Assembly: GCF_020150815.1 (NCBI RefSeq)
Contig: NZ_CP083724.1
Location: 186,001-250,000, forward strand
Direction: 5' to 3'
DNA length: 64,000 nucleotides
From: Haloprofundus salilacus
Lineage (GTDB): Archaea; Halobacteriota; Halobacteria; Halobacteriales; Haloferacaceae
Position 1 is the first letter of the stretch, and the number at the start of each line of letters is the position of its first letter. The position numbers and the translations under genes are program-made. Positions 17,184-25,555 of this stretch are shown here, piece after piece. The notes under the pieces are model-generated. The model had not been told where the DNA came from. It worked only from the letters and a program-made list of their open reading frames with translations, and did no database searches.

Positions 17184-19292
17184 TTACCAGCTCTCGAAAG
17201 CAGAGAGCTTCGAGTTCTTCGAGCCCGTCAGCGTGCGTTCGATAGCAGAGCGACGCCAGCCAAGCGGGGAAAGCACGCTTTCTGCGGTCCGAACGAGCAG
17301 TGTCCTGTAGAACTCGACGTCGTATTGAGAGATTTCTTCGTGAGCTAACGCAACTCGATCTCTCGATTGTTTCTCGTCGTCGACGACAACGTAGGAGACG
17401 CTCTCGCCTGGACTCCGACTGAGACCATAATCTTCGGCACGTTCGAGTGCTGCCACATTCCGCGTGTTTTGCGAATACTCGTCAATGTTCTTCGACACTC
17501 GGTTATTGATGAGCAATTGCTCTGATTCGACGTCACCTCGCTGTAGTCGTTTGACCCACAGTTTCAACCGGTCACATACCCATTCCGGTTCTCGATGTTC
17601 GTCGAGTACCTGAACCAGATCCTTCTGCGCTTCCTCGATGAACGCCGGTGTACTACGCTGTCGGCACTCGATACCTCGATACTTGTACTCGTCCTCGTCG
17701 GCGACCTTTCCGAAGTACTTCGTCAACGCGCCAGCGTCGCTGTCGCGCATCGGAACGAACGCAATCCAGTCGTACGCTGCTTCGTACTCCAACCGAATCC
17801 CGACGTCTTTGGTGATCTGCTCGGCGAGTTCGTCGAGCGGTGTTTGCGTTTCGCCCTCAAGTGGACGAACCCAGATACTGTCGACGATGCCGTGGACGAC
17901 CTCCCACCCGTTCTGCTCGAACACCTGCTTCGAGTCGAGGAGAATCTCTCGAGCGAACGCGTTGATCGCCTCGTGACACTCGATACGACCGAACTTCGCG
18001 TTCGAAAAGCCTTGGTAGCCGAAGCAGGAAACCAGAATCCACTTGATCGCGTTTGAGCGACCCTCCAACGCTTTTTCTCGCTCCGGGTCGTCCGTCTCCT
18101 GAAGCTCGGCTTTGATAGCGTCGCGGTCTTCGATGAGCGGTTCGAGGACGTCCGGAAGGTATCCTCGCTCGTCGCAGATGCAGTACCCAAGCCCGGGAAC
18201 GTCTTCGCGACCCTCGTGGCACTCACAGCGAATCTTCTCAGGGCTCACGTTGTGGGTGACGATGATGTTCGGGTACAACGACGAGAAGTCGAGTTCGTGG
18301 ACGTCCTCGTGCAGCCCAACTTTCGGTGCGAACGTAAACCCGCCGCGGTCGGCTTCGTGCAGCTGCCGCATCGTCTTGAACTGCTCGTGCCGCCAGGAGT
18401 TCCACGGGACTAACACACCTCGTTTCCGCGCCTCTCGAATCTGAATCGCTGTAAGGATGTTTCCGATAGACGACCAGGCTAACTCCTGCAGCGGTTTCCC
18501 CGACCGTTCGACGAGGTCGAGACAGCCGTCGAGGTTCGTCTGGTTCCACATGAACGTATTCGAGCGATCGATGATCACCCGTCCGGGGAGGTTATACCGT
18601 GCTGGAGAGTGGCCGACTTTTCCGTAACTGGCGTACGTCGACTCTCCCGCGAGTTGTTGGCATCCGGGGAGACGCCCTAACTCGAACTCTCGATTCCCGA
18701 CCTGCTCGGCTTGCTGGTACAGCTTCGGGATTACCTCACTCGTGTTGAGCAGGAGGACGTCCGGGTCGTCAACACTGAGGCGATTGCTTATTGCCTCAAG
18801 AACTTCCTCCCGTGTTCCGTTCACCGTCTCGTCGCCCAGTTCGACCGTCGTGATCTGTCCACTGGCCAACTGTGCCTCTCGGATAGAAATGTCGAGAACT
18901 GTGAGGTCACCATCGGGTATCGGCGAGACTCCCTCCTCGAGGCAGTATCTGAACTCTCGACTCAAATCGACGTTGTAGCACCGGTATTCTCCGGGTTTTC
19001 TCCATCCCCTGACTTCGTATGCAACATCGGTAACTGCCTCCAAGTCGACAACATCGACGCGAAGCACCGGCTTCGAGTCGTGTCTGAACCCGACTCTCTC
19101 CTCCACCAAGTGCGCGAGTGTGACCTTCGGGTGTCGACGGAATACCTCCGAGACCTCCTCAAGATCGCCATCGCTGTGTGCCGAGATGTATATCGTCGGC
19201 TCGTACGACGTATTTCGAGTGAAATCCGCACCCTCGGGCGTCAGTGACCACTCGAGTACGTCACCGTCGAGGTAGTCGAATTTGAACGACAT
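17184..19292 (-). CDS. polB2: Family B DNA polymerase, PolB2 type, degenerate active site
   Basis: This is a 702-residue protein. Motif A is intact (DFSSLYPNII, about residue 335). Motif B reads KWILVSCFGYQG, with Val where Asn is usual. Motif C reads HGIVDSIW, so the first Asp of the DTD pair is Ile. Exo I reads LDIS rather than DIE, and Exo II (LLNTSE) lacks its Asp. A Cys cluster (CECH...CIC, about 350-375) follows motif A. This matches the archaeal PolB2 lineage described as inactivated B-family polymerases. A structural or lesion-bypass role is proposed for such proteins. It is the last gene of a three-gene operon starting at 20226, three bases after the preceding stop. Confidence 0.85.
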   Translation of the reverse strand: MSFKFDYLDGDVLEWSLTPEGADFTRNTSYEPTIYISAHSDGDLEEVSEVFRRHPKVTLAHLVEERVGFRHDSKPVLRVDVVDLEAVTDVAYEVRGWRKPGEYRCYNVDLSREFRYCLEEGVSPIPDGDLTVLDISIREAQLASGQITTVELGDETVNGTREEVLEAISNRLSVDDPDVLLLNTSEVIPKLYQQAEQVGNREFELGRLPGCQQLAGESTYASYGKVGHSPARYNLPGRVIIDRSNTFMWNQTNLDGCLDLVERSGKPLQELAWSSIGNILTAIQIREARKRGVLVPWNSWRHEQFKTMRQLHEADRGGFTFAPKVGLHEDVHELDFSSLYPNIIVTHNVSPEKIRCECHEGREDVPGLGYCICDERGYLPDVLEPLIEDRDAIKAELQETDDPEREKALEGRSNAIKWILVSCFGYQGFSNAKFGRIECHEAINAFAREILLDSKQVFEQNGWEVVHGIVDSIWVRPLEGETQTPLDELAEQITKDVGIRLEYEAAYDWIAFVPMRDSDAGALTKYFGKVADEDEYKYRGIECRQRSTPAFIEEAQKDLVQVLDEHREPEWVCDRLKLWVKRLQRGDVESEQLLINNRVSKNIDEYSQNTRNVAALERAEDYGLSRSPGESVSYVVVDDEKQSRDRVALAHEEISQYDVEFYRTLLVRTAESVLSPLGWRRSAIERTLTGSKNSKLSAFESW

Positions 19293-19295
19293 GGG

Positions 19296-19556
19296 TTACT
19301 CGACAAACTCGTGGACGTCCATCCGGTTCTCAAGCGACGCAATCCGCTTCTCCTGCTCGAGCGCGATGGAGAGCAGAATCGGAATCTCGACGAACTGGTG
19401 GTTGAGATATCCACCGGCGTCCGCGTGGGCGCGAGCATGCTCGAACAAGTGGTCGAAATGCGGCTGGTCACTGTGCCTGAGTGCTCGTCGGTAGCCCGAC
19501 CATCGGTTCTCGGTTGCTCGAACCATGTCGCGGTACGTCGGGTTAGTTCGCCCCAA
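19296..19556 (-). CDS. Small conserved protein of the PolB2 cassette (DUF8156-like)
   Basis: The 86-residue basic-to-neutral helical protein opens with MGRTNPTYRDMVRATENRW and has a YRRALR...FDHLFEHARAHADA pattern I recall from a small haloarchaeal family (DUF8156, from memory). Its start lies inside the 3' end of the RecA-like gene (14-base overlap), and its stop is three bases before the PolB2 start. Translation is therefore coupled on both sides. Its strict placement between the two suggests a subunit or adaptor of the same complex, which is inference. Confidence 0.7.
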   Translation of the reverse strand: MGRTNPTYRDMVRATENRWSGYRRALRHSDQPHFDHLFEHARAHADAGGYLNHQFVEIPILLSIALEQEKRIASLENRMDVHEFVE

Positions 19557-20226
19557 CGGTGGTCACCTCCGGTGACGTAGTTGCCGGAATCACGGCCGGG
19601 TGACGCGCCGCGAGGATGTGGTTCCAGTACGAAATTGTCGTCTGGACCAGTCCGTTGTCGAGCGGGTAGACGAGCGTCTCGAACGAGTCACCCGAGAATC
19701 GCGGTCCGTACTTGGTCAACTCACACTCCACGGTTTCGGAAACCATGTCGTCGAGTGGTTCGGTGAAGTCGTCGCTTTCCGATAGCGTGAGGAGAACCGG
19801 TACGTCGACGCCATCGAGCAACTCCGTGACTCGCGAAACTGCCTCCGAGAACAGTCGCTCACCTTCGCTGCGTCGGAGGTCGTCAGTCCGGTAGAACCAA
19901 TCGAACTCCGGAAGGACGACGAGTGGCGTGTCCTCTGCGATTTGATCGGAGAGGTCCGTCAGCAGGCTGTAATGCTGCCACGGAGTGAAGCCTCGAGCGA
20001 TGTGAACGCGGTCGAGTACTCTCATCGTCGGTGCGATTCGGCACAGTTGCTGCGTCGTCCCGTTTCCACGAGCGTCGACCCAGACGGCGTCCCCGCCTTC
20101 TAAGAGCAGGTGGTCGACGACGAGCGAGTGTAGTGCCCCCGTCGCTCTCTGATTCGCCTGTAAGAGCGTCGCACCCTTCTGTAGTGTCGGGAGCGTCGGT
20201 TGGTCGCTGGTCTGCTGATACATCAC
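19543..20226 (-). CDS. RecA/RadA-fold protein with degenerate Walker A
   Basis: The 227-residue protein follows the RecA core order. The region in Walker A position reads ANQRATGALHSL, without the GKS/T lysine. GGDAVWVDARGNGTT matches the strand after helix A (VVYIDTE in RadA). LVVLPEFDWFY is a Walker B-like strand with Asp, followed by a charged loop. ATP hydrolysis is therefore doubtful. It is the first gene of the operon with the small protein and PolB2. A RecA paralogue beside a dead polymerase recalls bacterial ImuA/ImuB mutasome gene sets; that is an analogy, not a homology claim. A TTCCGA repeat and a TATA-like GGTTATGAC precede the start. Confidence 0.65.
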   Translation of the reverse strand: MMYQQTSDQPTLPTLQKGATLLQANQRATGALHSLVVDHLLLEGGDAVWVDARGNGTTQQLCRIAPTMRVLDRVHIARGFTPWQHYSLLTDLSDQIAEDTPLVVLPEFDWFYRTDDLRRSEGERLFSEAVSRVTELLDGVDVPVLLTLSESDDFTEPLDDMVSETVECELTKYGPRFSGDSFETLVYPLDNGLVQTTISYWNHILAARHPAVIPATTSPEVTTVGAN

Positions 20227-20270
20227 AGAAGTATCTAGGCGGCTTTCGTGTCATAACCAAGACAGGGCCG

Positions 20271-20287
20271 TTTCCGAAATTCCGATA
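20271..20287 (-). promoter_or_regulatory. TTCCGA direct repeat upstream of the PolB2 operon
   Basis: TTTCCGAAATTCCGATA lies 45-61 bases upstream of the RecA-like start, just ahead of a TATA-like element. It is nearly the same as the motif upstream of the Orc1/Cdc6 gene, which implies a shared regulator or origin-binding protein. Confidence 0.45.
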
Positions 20288-20294
20288 CTGTCTT

Positions 20295-21308
20295 TCAGGA
20301 CGCTTCCTCCCGGGGTCTGTAGGTTCGCGCCCGTTTCTCTCCTTGGGCGATGATGAGGCGGTACTGCTCCATCTTCTGGAGGTAGTTACGAACCGTTCGC
20401 TTCGTCTTCGGTTCGTCGACGTGTTCGCAGTATTCGTCGTAGAGATCGCCCGGACTCATCTCGCCATCCTCGAGTAAAATCTCGTAGAGGACGCGCTGAT
20501 GCTCGCGTAATTTGTCGGCAGTCGAGCGCCGGATCTCTTCGCGTCCGTCAGGGACAGCCTCGTGTAGAATCTCGTTCGAGATTGTGTCGCGAGACTGCTG
20601 ATCTGCGAGTCGTGCAGCGTTGCGGAGAATACTGATTCCGATTCTCGCATCGCCGGCTGCCGCGTCGGCGATGAGAGCGAGTTGTTGATTTCCGATAGCG
20701 CTTTCCGATAGTCCCCAGCGTGCCCGCGCAGCGAGAATCGCGACGAGTTCATCGAGGTGGTACCTATCAAATTCAACGCGGACGCTCCCATGCAGACGGC
20801 TCGTCAACCGTTCGTCGAACATCGAGAACAGGTCCTCCTCGCGATTTGCGATGAGCACCATCGTAATCTTCCGCGTGCGATAGAGGTCGTAGAGGACGCT
20901 CTTGTCTTCGAGTTGATCGACTTCGTCGAGAATGACAACGTAGTGTGGACCGTCGTACTCTTGGATTCGAGTCAGGAGTTCGTCCCGTGGTGTGGAGCGT
21001 CGATGGATATCCACTGTCTGGTCGATGCCTTCGAGAATGCGGTAGAGCACACGAAACCGGGTGTAGTCCTGCCAGCAGTTGATATACTGGGTGTTGATGT
21101 CGAGGACGTTCTCACGAAGACGTTCGACCGTGAACTGCGCAATGCATGTCTTTCCGGCACCGGATGGTCCGAGCAGAAGCGATGTTTCCCCGGGCTGCCC
21201 GTCCATGATCGGCTTGAGCGCGTTCGAGAGCACGTTCGTCTCCTGATTGCGATGCTCGATCTCCTGAGGGATGAACTCGGGTTGTAGCACGCGAGCATCG
21301 TTGATCAT
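20295..21308 (-). CDS. Orc1/Cdc6-type replication initiator
   Basis: I chose the ATG at 21306-21308 (337 residues) because it begins directly with the conserved N-terminal part (VLQPEFIPQEIEHRNQE). A longer in-frame start lies across the probable promoter. Walker A is GPSGAGKT, Walker B VVILDEVDQLED, sensor 1 IANREE, with an Arg finger in RLTSRLHG and sensor 2 in AAGDARIGISILRNA. The last 80 residues form a winged helix. Haloarchaea carry several Orc1/Cdc6 paralogues; accessory ones accompany plasmids or islands. The gene is just upstream of the PolB2 operon on the same strand but has its own promoter region. Confidence 0.85.
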   Translation of the reverse strand: MINDARVLQPEFIPQEIEHRNQETNVLSNALKPIMDGQPGETSLLLGPSGAGKTCIAQFTVERLRENVLDINTQYINCWQDYTRFRVLYRILEGIDQTVDIHRRSTPRDELLTRIQEYDGPHYVVILDEVDQLEDKSVLYDLYRTRKITMVLIANREEDLFSMFDERLTSRLHGSVRVEFDRYHLDELVAILAARARWGLSESAIGNQQLALIADAAAGDARIGISILRNAARLADQQSRDTISNEILHEAVPDGREEIRRSTADKLREHQRVLYEILLEDGEMSPGDLYDEYCEHVDEPKTKRTVRNYLQKMEQYRLIIAQGEKRARTYRPREEAS

Positions 21309-21356
21309 GCTTACCAGCACTCTTCCTCGTGAACTGTAATAAACGGAACCGGGTGA

Positions 21357-21374
21357 TTTCCGATAGTTCCGATA
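21357..21374 (-). promoter_or_regulatory. TTCCGATA direct repeat upstream of orc1/cdc6
   Basis: TTTCCGATAGTTCCGATA, two TTCCGATA units nine bases apart, lies about 50-66 bases upstream of the initiator start, ahead of a TATA-like TTTATTA. The 10-mer TTTCCGATAG recurs at 20690, 20703 and 19776 in the same orientation. It could be an operator or an initiator-binding site. Confidence 0.45.
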
Positions 21375-21531
21375 AAGAAGCGAGACGGATTCGAGTATCT
21401 GTGCCGGATGGGGCGGGTATCGAATCCCGACAGTGTACGTAGACGCGAAGGATACACGTTTGAGCGGTTGAGTTGGTGATGATAGGCTTGTAATTATACT
21501 GCCCCCGATGAAACGAACCGCAGCCCATACA

Positions 21532-21540
21532 CTTTTAAAC
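21532..21540 (+). promoter_or_regulatory. TATA box of the nucleoside importer operon
   Basis: CTTTTAAAC lies 32-40 bases before the BMP lipoprotein start, a normal distance for a haloarchaeal transcript with a very short leader. Confidence 0.5.
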
Positions 21541-21571
21541 CTTAGATTGTGAACAATTTGGGTGACCAACT

Positions 21572-22759
21572 ATGACACGAGAGAGAGACCCATACGAAGA
21601 TTCCGAACGCACAAACGGACAGAACCCCGCCAAACGCGGTCTCAATCGGAGACGCATCATCAAGTCTGGAGGCGCACTCGTCGGCGGCGCAGCGCTCGCA
21701 GGGTGCATGGGCGGTGGAAACGGTTCCGGTGGCGGTAACGACTCAGGAAACGGCTCTGGCGGCGGCGATAACTCAGGTGGCGAGGCGACAAACATCGCGA
21801 TCATTTCGAGTTCCGCCGGCTTCGGGGACCAAGCGTTCAACGATCTCGCGTGGCAGGGACTGCAGAACGCTGCAGACGAGTTCAATATTCAGCTCCAGCA
21901 GGTCGAAGAGACGAATCAGTCGAACTACGGAACCGTCCAGTCGCGGCTAGCCGAGAGCCAGAACCCTGACTACGATCTCATCGTCCTGGTCGGCTATCAA
22001 CACACACAGGCGCTCGAATCGAACGCCACGCAGTATTCGGACCAGCGGTGGATGCTGATAAACGACCACGTCGATCAGCCCAACGTCGCCGGCTACACGT
22101 GGGCGAATCACCAGATGTCGTATCAAGCGGGTGTCCTCGCGGCGACGATGACGACCCGCGAGTTCTCCTTCGACGACAACTCAACAACGGCAGAGAATCC
22201 GACGATTGGCTTCGTCGGCGGCGTCGACGGATCGCTCATCAATGCGTTCGAGCGAGCCTACGTGGCCGGGGCGGAGTACGTCAATGAAGATATCAACGTC
22301 CGCGTCGGGTACATCGGCAACTACACCGACACGCAGACGGCGAACAACATCGCCAGTTCGCAGTACGACGCCGGTGCAGATATCGTCTACCACGCCGCTG
22401 CGGCGGCCGGACAAGGCGTCTTTGAGGCGGCGCAGAACGCAAATCGTTTCGCCGTCGGTGTCGACGCTGATCAGTCGAAGACCCTCGACGAGTATGAGGA
22501 CGTCATCATGGGCTCTGCGGTCAAGTACATCAACAAGGGGACGTACGAGGTCGCGAAGGCAGTCGTACAGGACAACTGGCAGTCGGTCCAGGGCGACAAC
22601 GTGCTCGGACTCGACTCGGATGCCGTCGCGATGGTGCTCGGAAACGCCATCGGTCCCGAACTTCCCAGCGTCGTCGAGGAGAATCTCGAGGAGTCCAAGC
22701 AGGCAATCCTCAACGGGGACGTGACGGTTCCGTGTAGCGCCTCGGGCTGTCAGAACTGA
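21572..22759 (+). CDS. BMP-family substrate-binding lipoprotein (nucleoside-type importer)
   Basis: This is a 395-residue protein. The N-terminus has a twin-arginine signal (NRRRIIKSGG) ending in lipobox LAGC (Cys45), then a Gly/Ser/Asn linker, so it is exported folded and lipid-anchored. The mature part follows the BMP/PnrA-like fold: IAIISSSAGFGDQAFNDLAW at the first strand, later IGFVGGVDGSLINAFERAYVAGAEY, and YHAAAAAGQGVFEAA. BMP proteins bind nucleosides or related ligands. It heads a four-gene operon with one ATPase and two permeases. Substrate identity is inferred from the family only. Confidence 0.88.
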   Translation: MTRERDPYEDSERTNGQNPAKRGLNRRRIIKSGGALVGGAALAGCMGGGNGSGGGNDSGNGSGGGDNSGGEATNIAIISSSAGFGDQAFNDLAWQGLQNAADEFNIQLQQVEETNQSNYGTVQSRLAESQNPDYDLIVLVGYQHTQALESNATQYSDQRWMLINDHVDQPNVAGYTWANHQMSYQAGVLAATMTTREFSFDDNSTTAENPTIGFVGGVDGSLINAFERAYVAGAEYVNEDINVRVGYIGNYTDTQTANNIASSQYDAGADIVYHAAAAAGQGVFEAAQNANRFAVGVDADQSKTLDEYEDVIMGSAVKYINKGTYEVAKAVVQDNWQSVQGDNVLGLDSDAVAMVLGNAIGPELPSVVEENLEESKQAILNGDVTVPCSASGCQN

Positions 22760-22802
22760 TCCAGTATGACAATACTGTATCTTGAACCGAGACATCGTGG
22801 CG

Positions 22803-24422
22803 ATGAGTAACGCACAAGCGCCCGTCGTCCGACTCGACGGAATCACCAAGCGGTTCGGTGAAATTGTCGCCAACGACGCCGTCGATTTTTCGCTCGAACC
22901 CGGGACGGTGCACGCACTCGTCGGCGAGAACGGTGCAGGCAAATCGACCCTCATGAGCGTCCTCTACGGTCTCTACCAGCCAGACGCCGGAACCGTAATC
23001 GTCAACGGAGAGCCGCGGGACTTCGACACTCCGCGTGACGCGATCAACGCTGGAATCGGAATGATTCACCAGCACTTCCAGCTCGTAGATACGATGACGG
23101 TCGTCCAAAACGTCGTCCTCGGCCAAGAACCGACCGAGAACGGATTGGTCGACGAGGCGAGCGCCCGATCCGATATCGAACGCATCTGTTCGACGTACGG
23201 CTTCGAGGTAGACGACTACATGGACACGCCGGTCGAGGAACTCGGCGTCGGTATCCAACAGCGCGTCGAAATCGTCAAAAGCCTCTACCGGGGCGCTGAC
23301 GTACTCATCCTAGATGAACCGACCGCGGTCTTGACGCCGCAGGAAGTCGAGAACTTGTTCGACGTGATGACCGAACTCACAGAGCGCGGCCATTCGCTCA
23401 TCTTCATCACGCACAAGCTAGACGAGGCATTGGCGGTCGCCGACGATGTCACTGTGCTTCGCGACGGCGAAGTCGTCGGATCCGTCGACGCTGCAGATAC
23501 CTCCCGGACGGAACTTGCACGAATGATGGTCGGCCGTGACGTGTTGTTCGACGTTGCAGAGCGAACGACAACTCCCGGTGAACTCATCGTCGAAGTCACT
23601 GACCTCCGTGTTCGGGACGACCGCGGATTACTGCAGGTTGACGGGGTCGACCTACAGATCCGCGAGGGCGAAGTGCTCGGCATCGCGGGCGTCGAAGGGA
23701 ACGGTCAGTCAGAGCTCGTAGAAGCGCTCACTGGACTTCGAGGCGCCAAATCCGGCACTATCGTGTTCGACGGCACGGATATCACTGACGCGAGTCGTCG
23801 GCGCCGTATCGAGTCGGGCATCGCTTACGTTCCCGAAGATCGCCAAGAGATGGGATTGGTCCAGGAGTACGACCTCGTACGAAACGCGCTTCTCGGCAAC
23901 CAGACCATCGAACCGTACGCCAACGACGGCTTTCTCGACTGGGGGGCCGTCCGCGACCACGCAGACGAAATTATCGAAAAGTACGACGTACACCCCTCAG
24001 ATCACAGTGCCGAGGCGTCGTCGCTGTCCGGCGGTAATCAACAGAAGTTCATCGTTGGTCGAGAACTCGAACACGACCCGTCGTTTGTCGTTGCTGCACA
24101 TCCGACGCGGGGCGTCGACATCGGCTCGATAGAGTTCATCCACGAACGCCTCCATGAGATGCGTGACGAAGGGGTAGCGCTTCTCGTCGTCTCCTCGAAA
24201 CTTGACGAGGTACAGAAGCTCTCAGATCGCATCGCGGTCATGTACGAGGGCGAGTTCGTCGACGTCGTCGATCCCGAAACCGTCACCGAGCAAGAGCTGG
24301 GGTTACTGATGGCTGGACGGAGCCTCGACGAACGCACCGAAAACGCGGACAACGGTGAAGCGAGCGACGGAGACGAGGAGTTCGTCACCGATGCCGACGA
24401 GGCGGACAGAGGTGTTCAGTAG
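22803..24422 (+). CDS. ABC importer ATPase with two nucleotide-binding domains
   Basis: I take the ATG at 22803 (539 residues) because the upstream in-frame TTG adds only a poor extension. Two ABC domains are in tandem. The first has Walker A GENGAGKST, Q-loop HQHFQL, a signature region reading ELGVGIQQRVEI, and Walker B VLILDEPTAVL. The second has a Walker A region reading GVEGNGQSEL, signature LSGGNQQKFIVGREL, and FVVAAHPTRGVD. The second half is degenerate at the Walker A Lys and Walker B, as usual in the simple-sugar/nucleoside (RbsA/YufO-type) class. It energises the importer with the two permeases downstream. Its stop shares one base with the next start. Confidence 0.9.
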   Translation: MSNAQAPVVRLDGITKRFGEIVANDAVDFSLEPGTVHALVGENGAGKSTLMSVLYGLYQPDAGTVIVNGEPRDFDTPRDAINAGIGMIHQHFQLVDTMTVVQNVVLGQEPTENGLVDEASARSDIERICSTYGFEVDDYMDTPVEELGVGIQQRVEIVKSLYRGADVLILDEPTAVLTPQEVENLFDVMTELTERGHSLIFITHKLDEALAVADDVTVLRDGEVVGSVDAADTSRTELARMMVGRDVLFDVAERTTTPGELIVEVTDLRVRDDRGLLQVDGVDLQIREGEVLGIAGVEGNGQSELVEALTGLRGAKSGTIVFDGTDITDASRRRRIESGIAYVPEDRQEMGLVQEYDLVRNALLGNQTIEPYANDGFLDWGAVRDHADEIIEKYDVHPSDHSAEASSLSGGNQQKFIVGRELEHDPSFVVAAHPTRGVDIGSIEFIHERLHEMRDEGVALLVVSSKLDEVQKLSDRIAVMYEGEFVDVVDPETVTEQELGLLMAGRSLDERTENADNGEASDGDEEFVTDADEADRGVQ

Positions 24423-25555
24423 TGAGCGGCATCGATACCGGACGGGCACGTGCCGTGTTCGACCGAGTCGCCGGTCGAATGCTTCAGGCGTCAGTGTTGG
24501 AGCGAGTCGCCATCGCTGTGGCGTCAACGCTGCTGGCGCTCTTGCTCGGATCCCTCATCGTCGCAGCCTCGGGATACGACGCAGTACAGTTCGTCTCCGC
24601 GCTATTGTACGGTGCGTTCGGTACAGCCTCGAACCTCGCCTTCACACTCCGACAGTCGACGATGCTTATTCTCGCGGGCGTCGCCGTCGCCATTGCGTTC
24701 CGCGCCGGCGTCTTCAACATCGGTGTTCAAGGCCAGTTCGTCGTCGGTGGCTTCGCGACCGCCATCACGATTCTCTTTCTCGCGCCGATGCTCCCCGAGG
24801 GCGTGGTCGGCGGCGTGTTACTCATGGGTCTCGGAACCGTCGCGGCCGTCGTCGCCGGGGGTGCGTACGCGGCACTCCCCGGGATGATGAAAGCATACGC
24901 CGGCGCGAACGAGGTGATCACGACCATCATGCTGAACTTCATCGCGACGGGCGTCGTCTACTTCCTCGTCGACGGATTCCTCCGTCCCTCGGGGACCTCC
25001 GCGCCGAACACCGAGCCGTTTCCGACGTACGTCGAACTGCCGCCGATCGTGTTCGAGAGCGGGACGTTCTCGGTTATCGGACTCGGGGTTGCGCTCGCGG
25101 TGGTCGCGGTGGTCTACGTGACGATGGTGCGAACCCGCTTCGGTTACGACCTCGTTACCAGCGGCCATCAAGAACCCGCAGCCGCCTACTCGGGCGTCAA
25201 CCCCAAACAGACCATCGTCACGACGATGACGTTCTCCGGAATGGTCGCCGGACTCACCGGCGCGTTATTCACAATCATGATTCTCGGCTATTACAGCGAC
25301 CCGAGCACGTTCCCCCGGTTCGGCTTCGACGCCATCGCGGTGAGCCTACTCGCAGCGAACAACCCTCTCGGCGTCGTTCCGGCGGGGTTGTTGTTCGGCG
25401 GCCTGGACGCCGGTGGACAGTATATCGGCTTCACTCTCGACGTCCCCGCCGAACTGGTCGATGGAATCACCGGTCTCGTCGTTCTGTTCGTCGCCGCACC
25501 GGAACTGTTCCGGATGGCCGGACGTCGCACCGGATTGGGAGGTGAGAAGCGATGA
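24422..25555 (+). CDS. ABC importer permease 1 (BPD_transp_2)
   Basis: The 377-residue membrane protein has about ten hydrophobic segments and the conserved EAA-like region of the branched-chain/ribose/nucleoside permease class (GVFNIGVQGQFVVGGF, later GYDLVTSGHQEPAAAYSGV). It starts at a GTG that overlaps the ATPase stop (TAGTG) and ends in an ATGA overlap with the second permease, so the operon is translationally coupled throughout. It forms half of the membrane channel. Confidence 0.88.
   Translation: MSGIDTGRARAVFDRVAGRMLQASVLERVAIAVASTLLALLLGSLIVAASGYDAVQFVSALLYGAFGTASNLAFTLRQSTMLILAGVAVAIAFRAGVFNIGVQGQFVVGGFATAITILFLAPMLPEGVVGGVLLMGLGTVAAVVAGGAYAALPGMMKAYAGANEVITTIMLNFIATGVVYFLVDGFLRPSGTSAPNTEPFPTYVELPPIVFESGTFSVIGLGVALAVVAVVYVTMVRTRFGYDLVTSGHQEPAAAYSGVNPKQTIVTTMTFSGMVAGLTGALFTIMILGYYSDPSTFPRFGFDAIAVSLLAANNPLGVVPAGLLFGGLDAGGQYIGFTLDVPAELVDGITGLVVLFVAAPELFRMAGRRTGLGGEKR

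Noticed and set aside
21309-21569. N-terminal extension of Orc1/Cdc6
   Set aside because: It would cover the divergent promoter and the direct repeats; the product is Ser/Tyr-rich and unlike Orc1 N-termini.
21309-21571. Classical ORB-type replication origin
   Set aside because: No recognisable ORB core or long inverted repeats; only the TTCCGATA direct repeat and AT content support it.
22782-22802. TTG start extending the nucleoside importer ATPase
   Set aside because: The ATG at 22803 begins the family-typical N-terminus; the extension has no support.
24355-25545. 396-codon Arg-rich frame over the first permease gene
   Set aside because: Shadow frame of the permease; composition dominated by Arg is typical of an out-of-frame reading.
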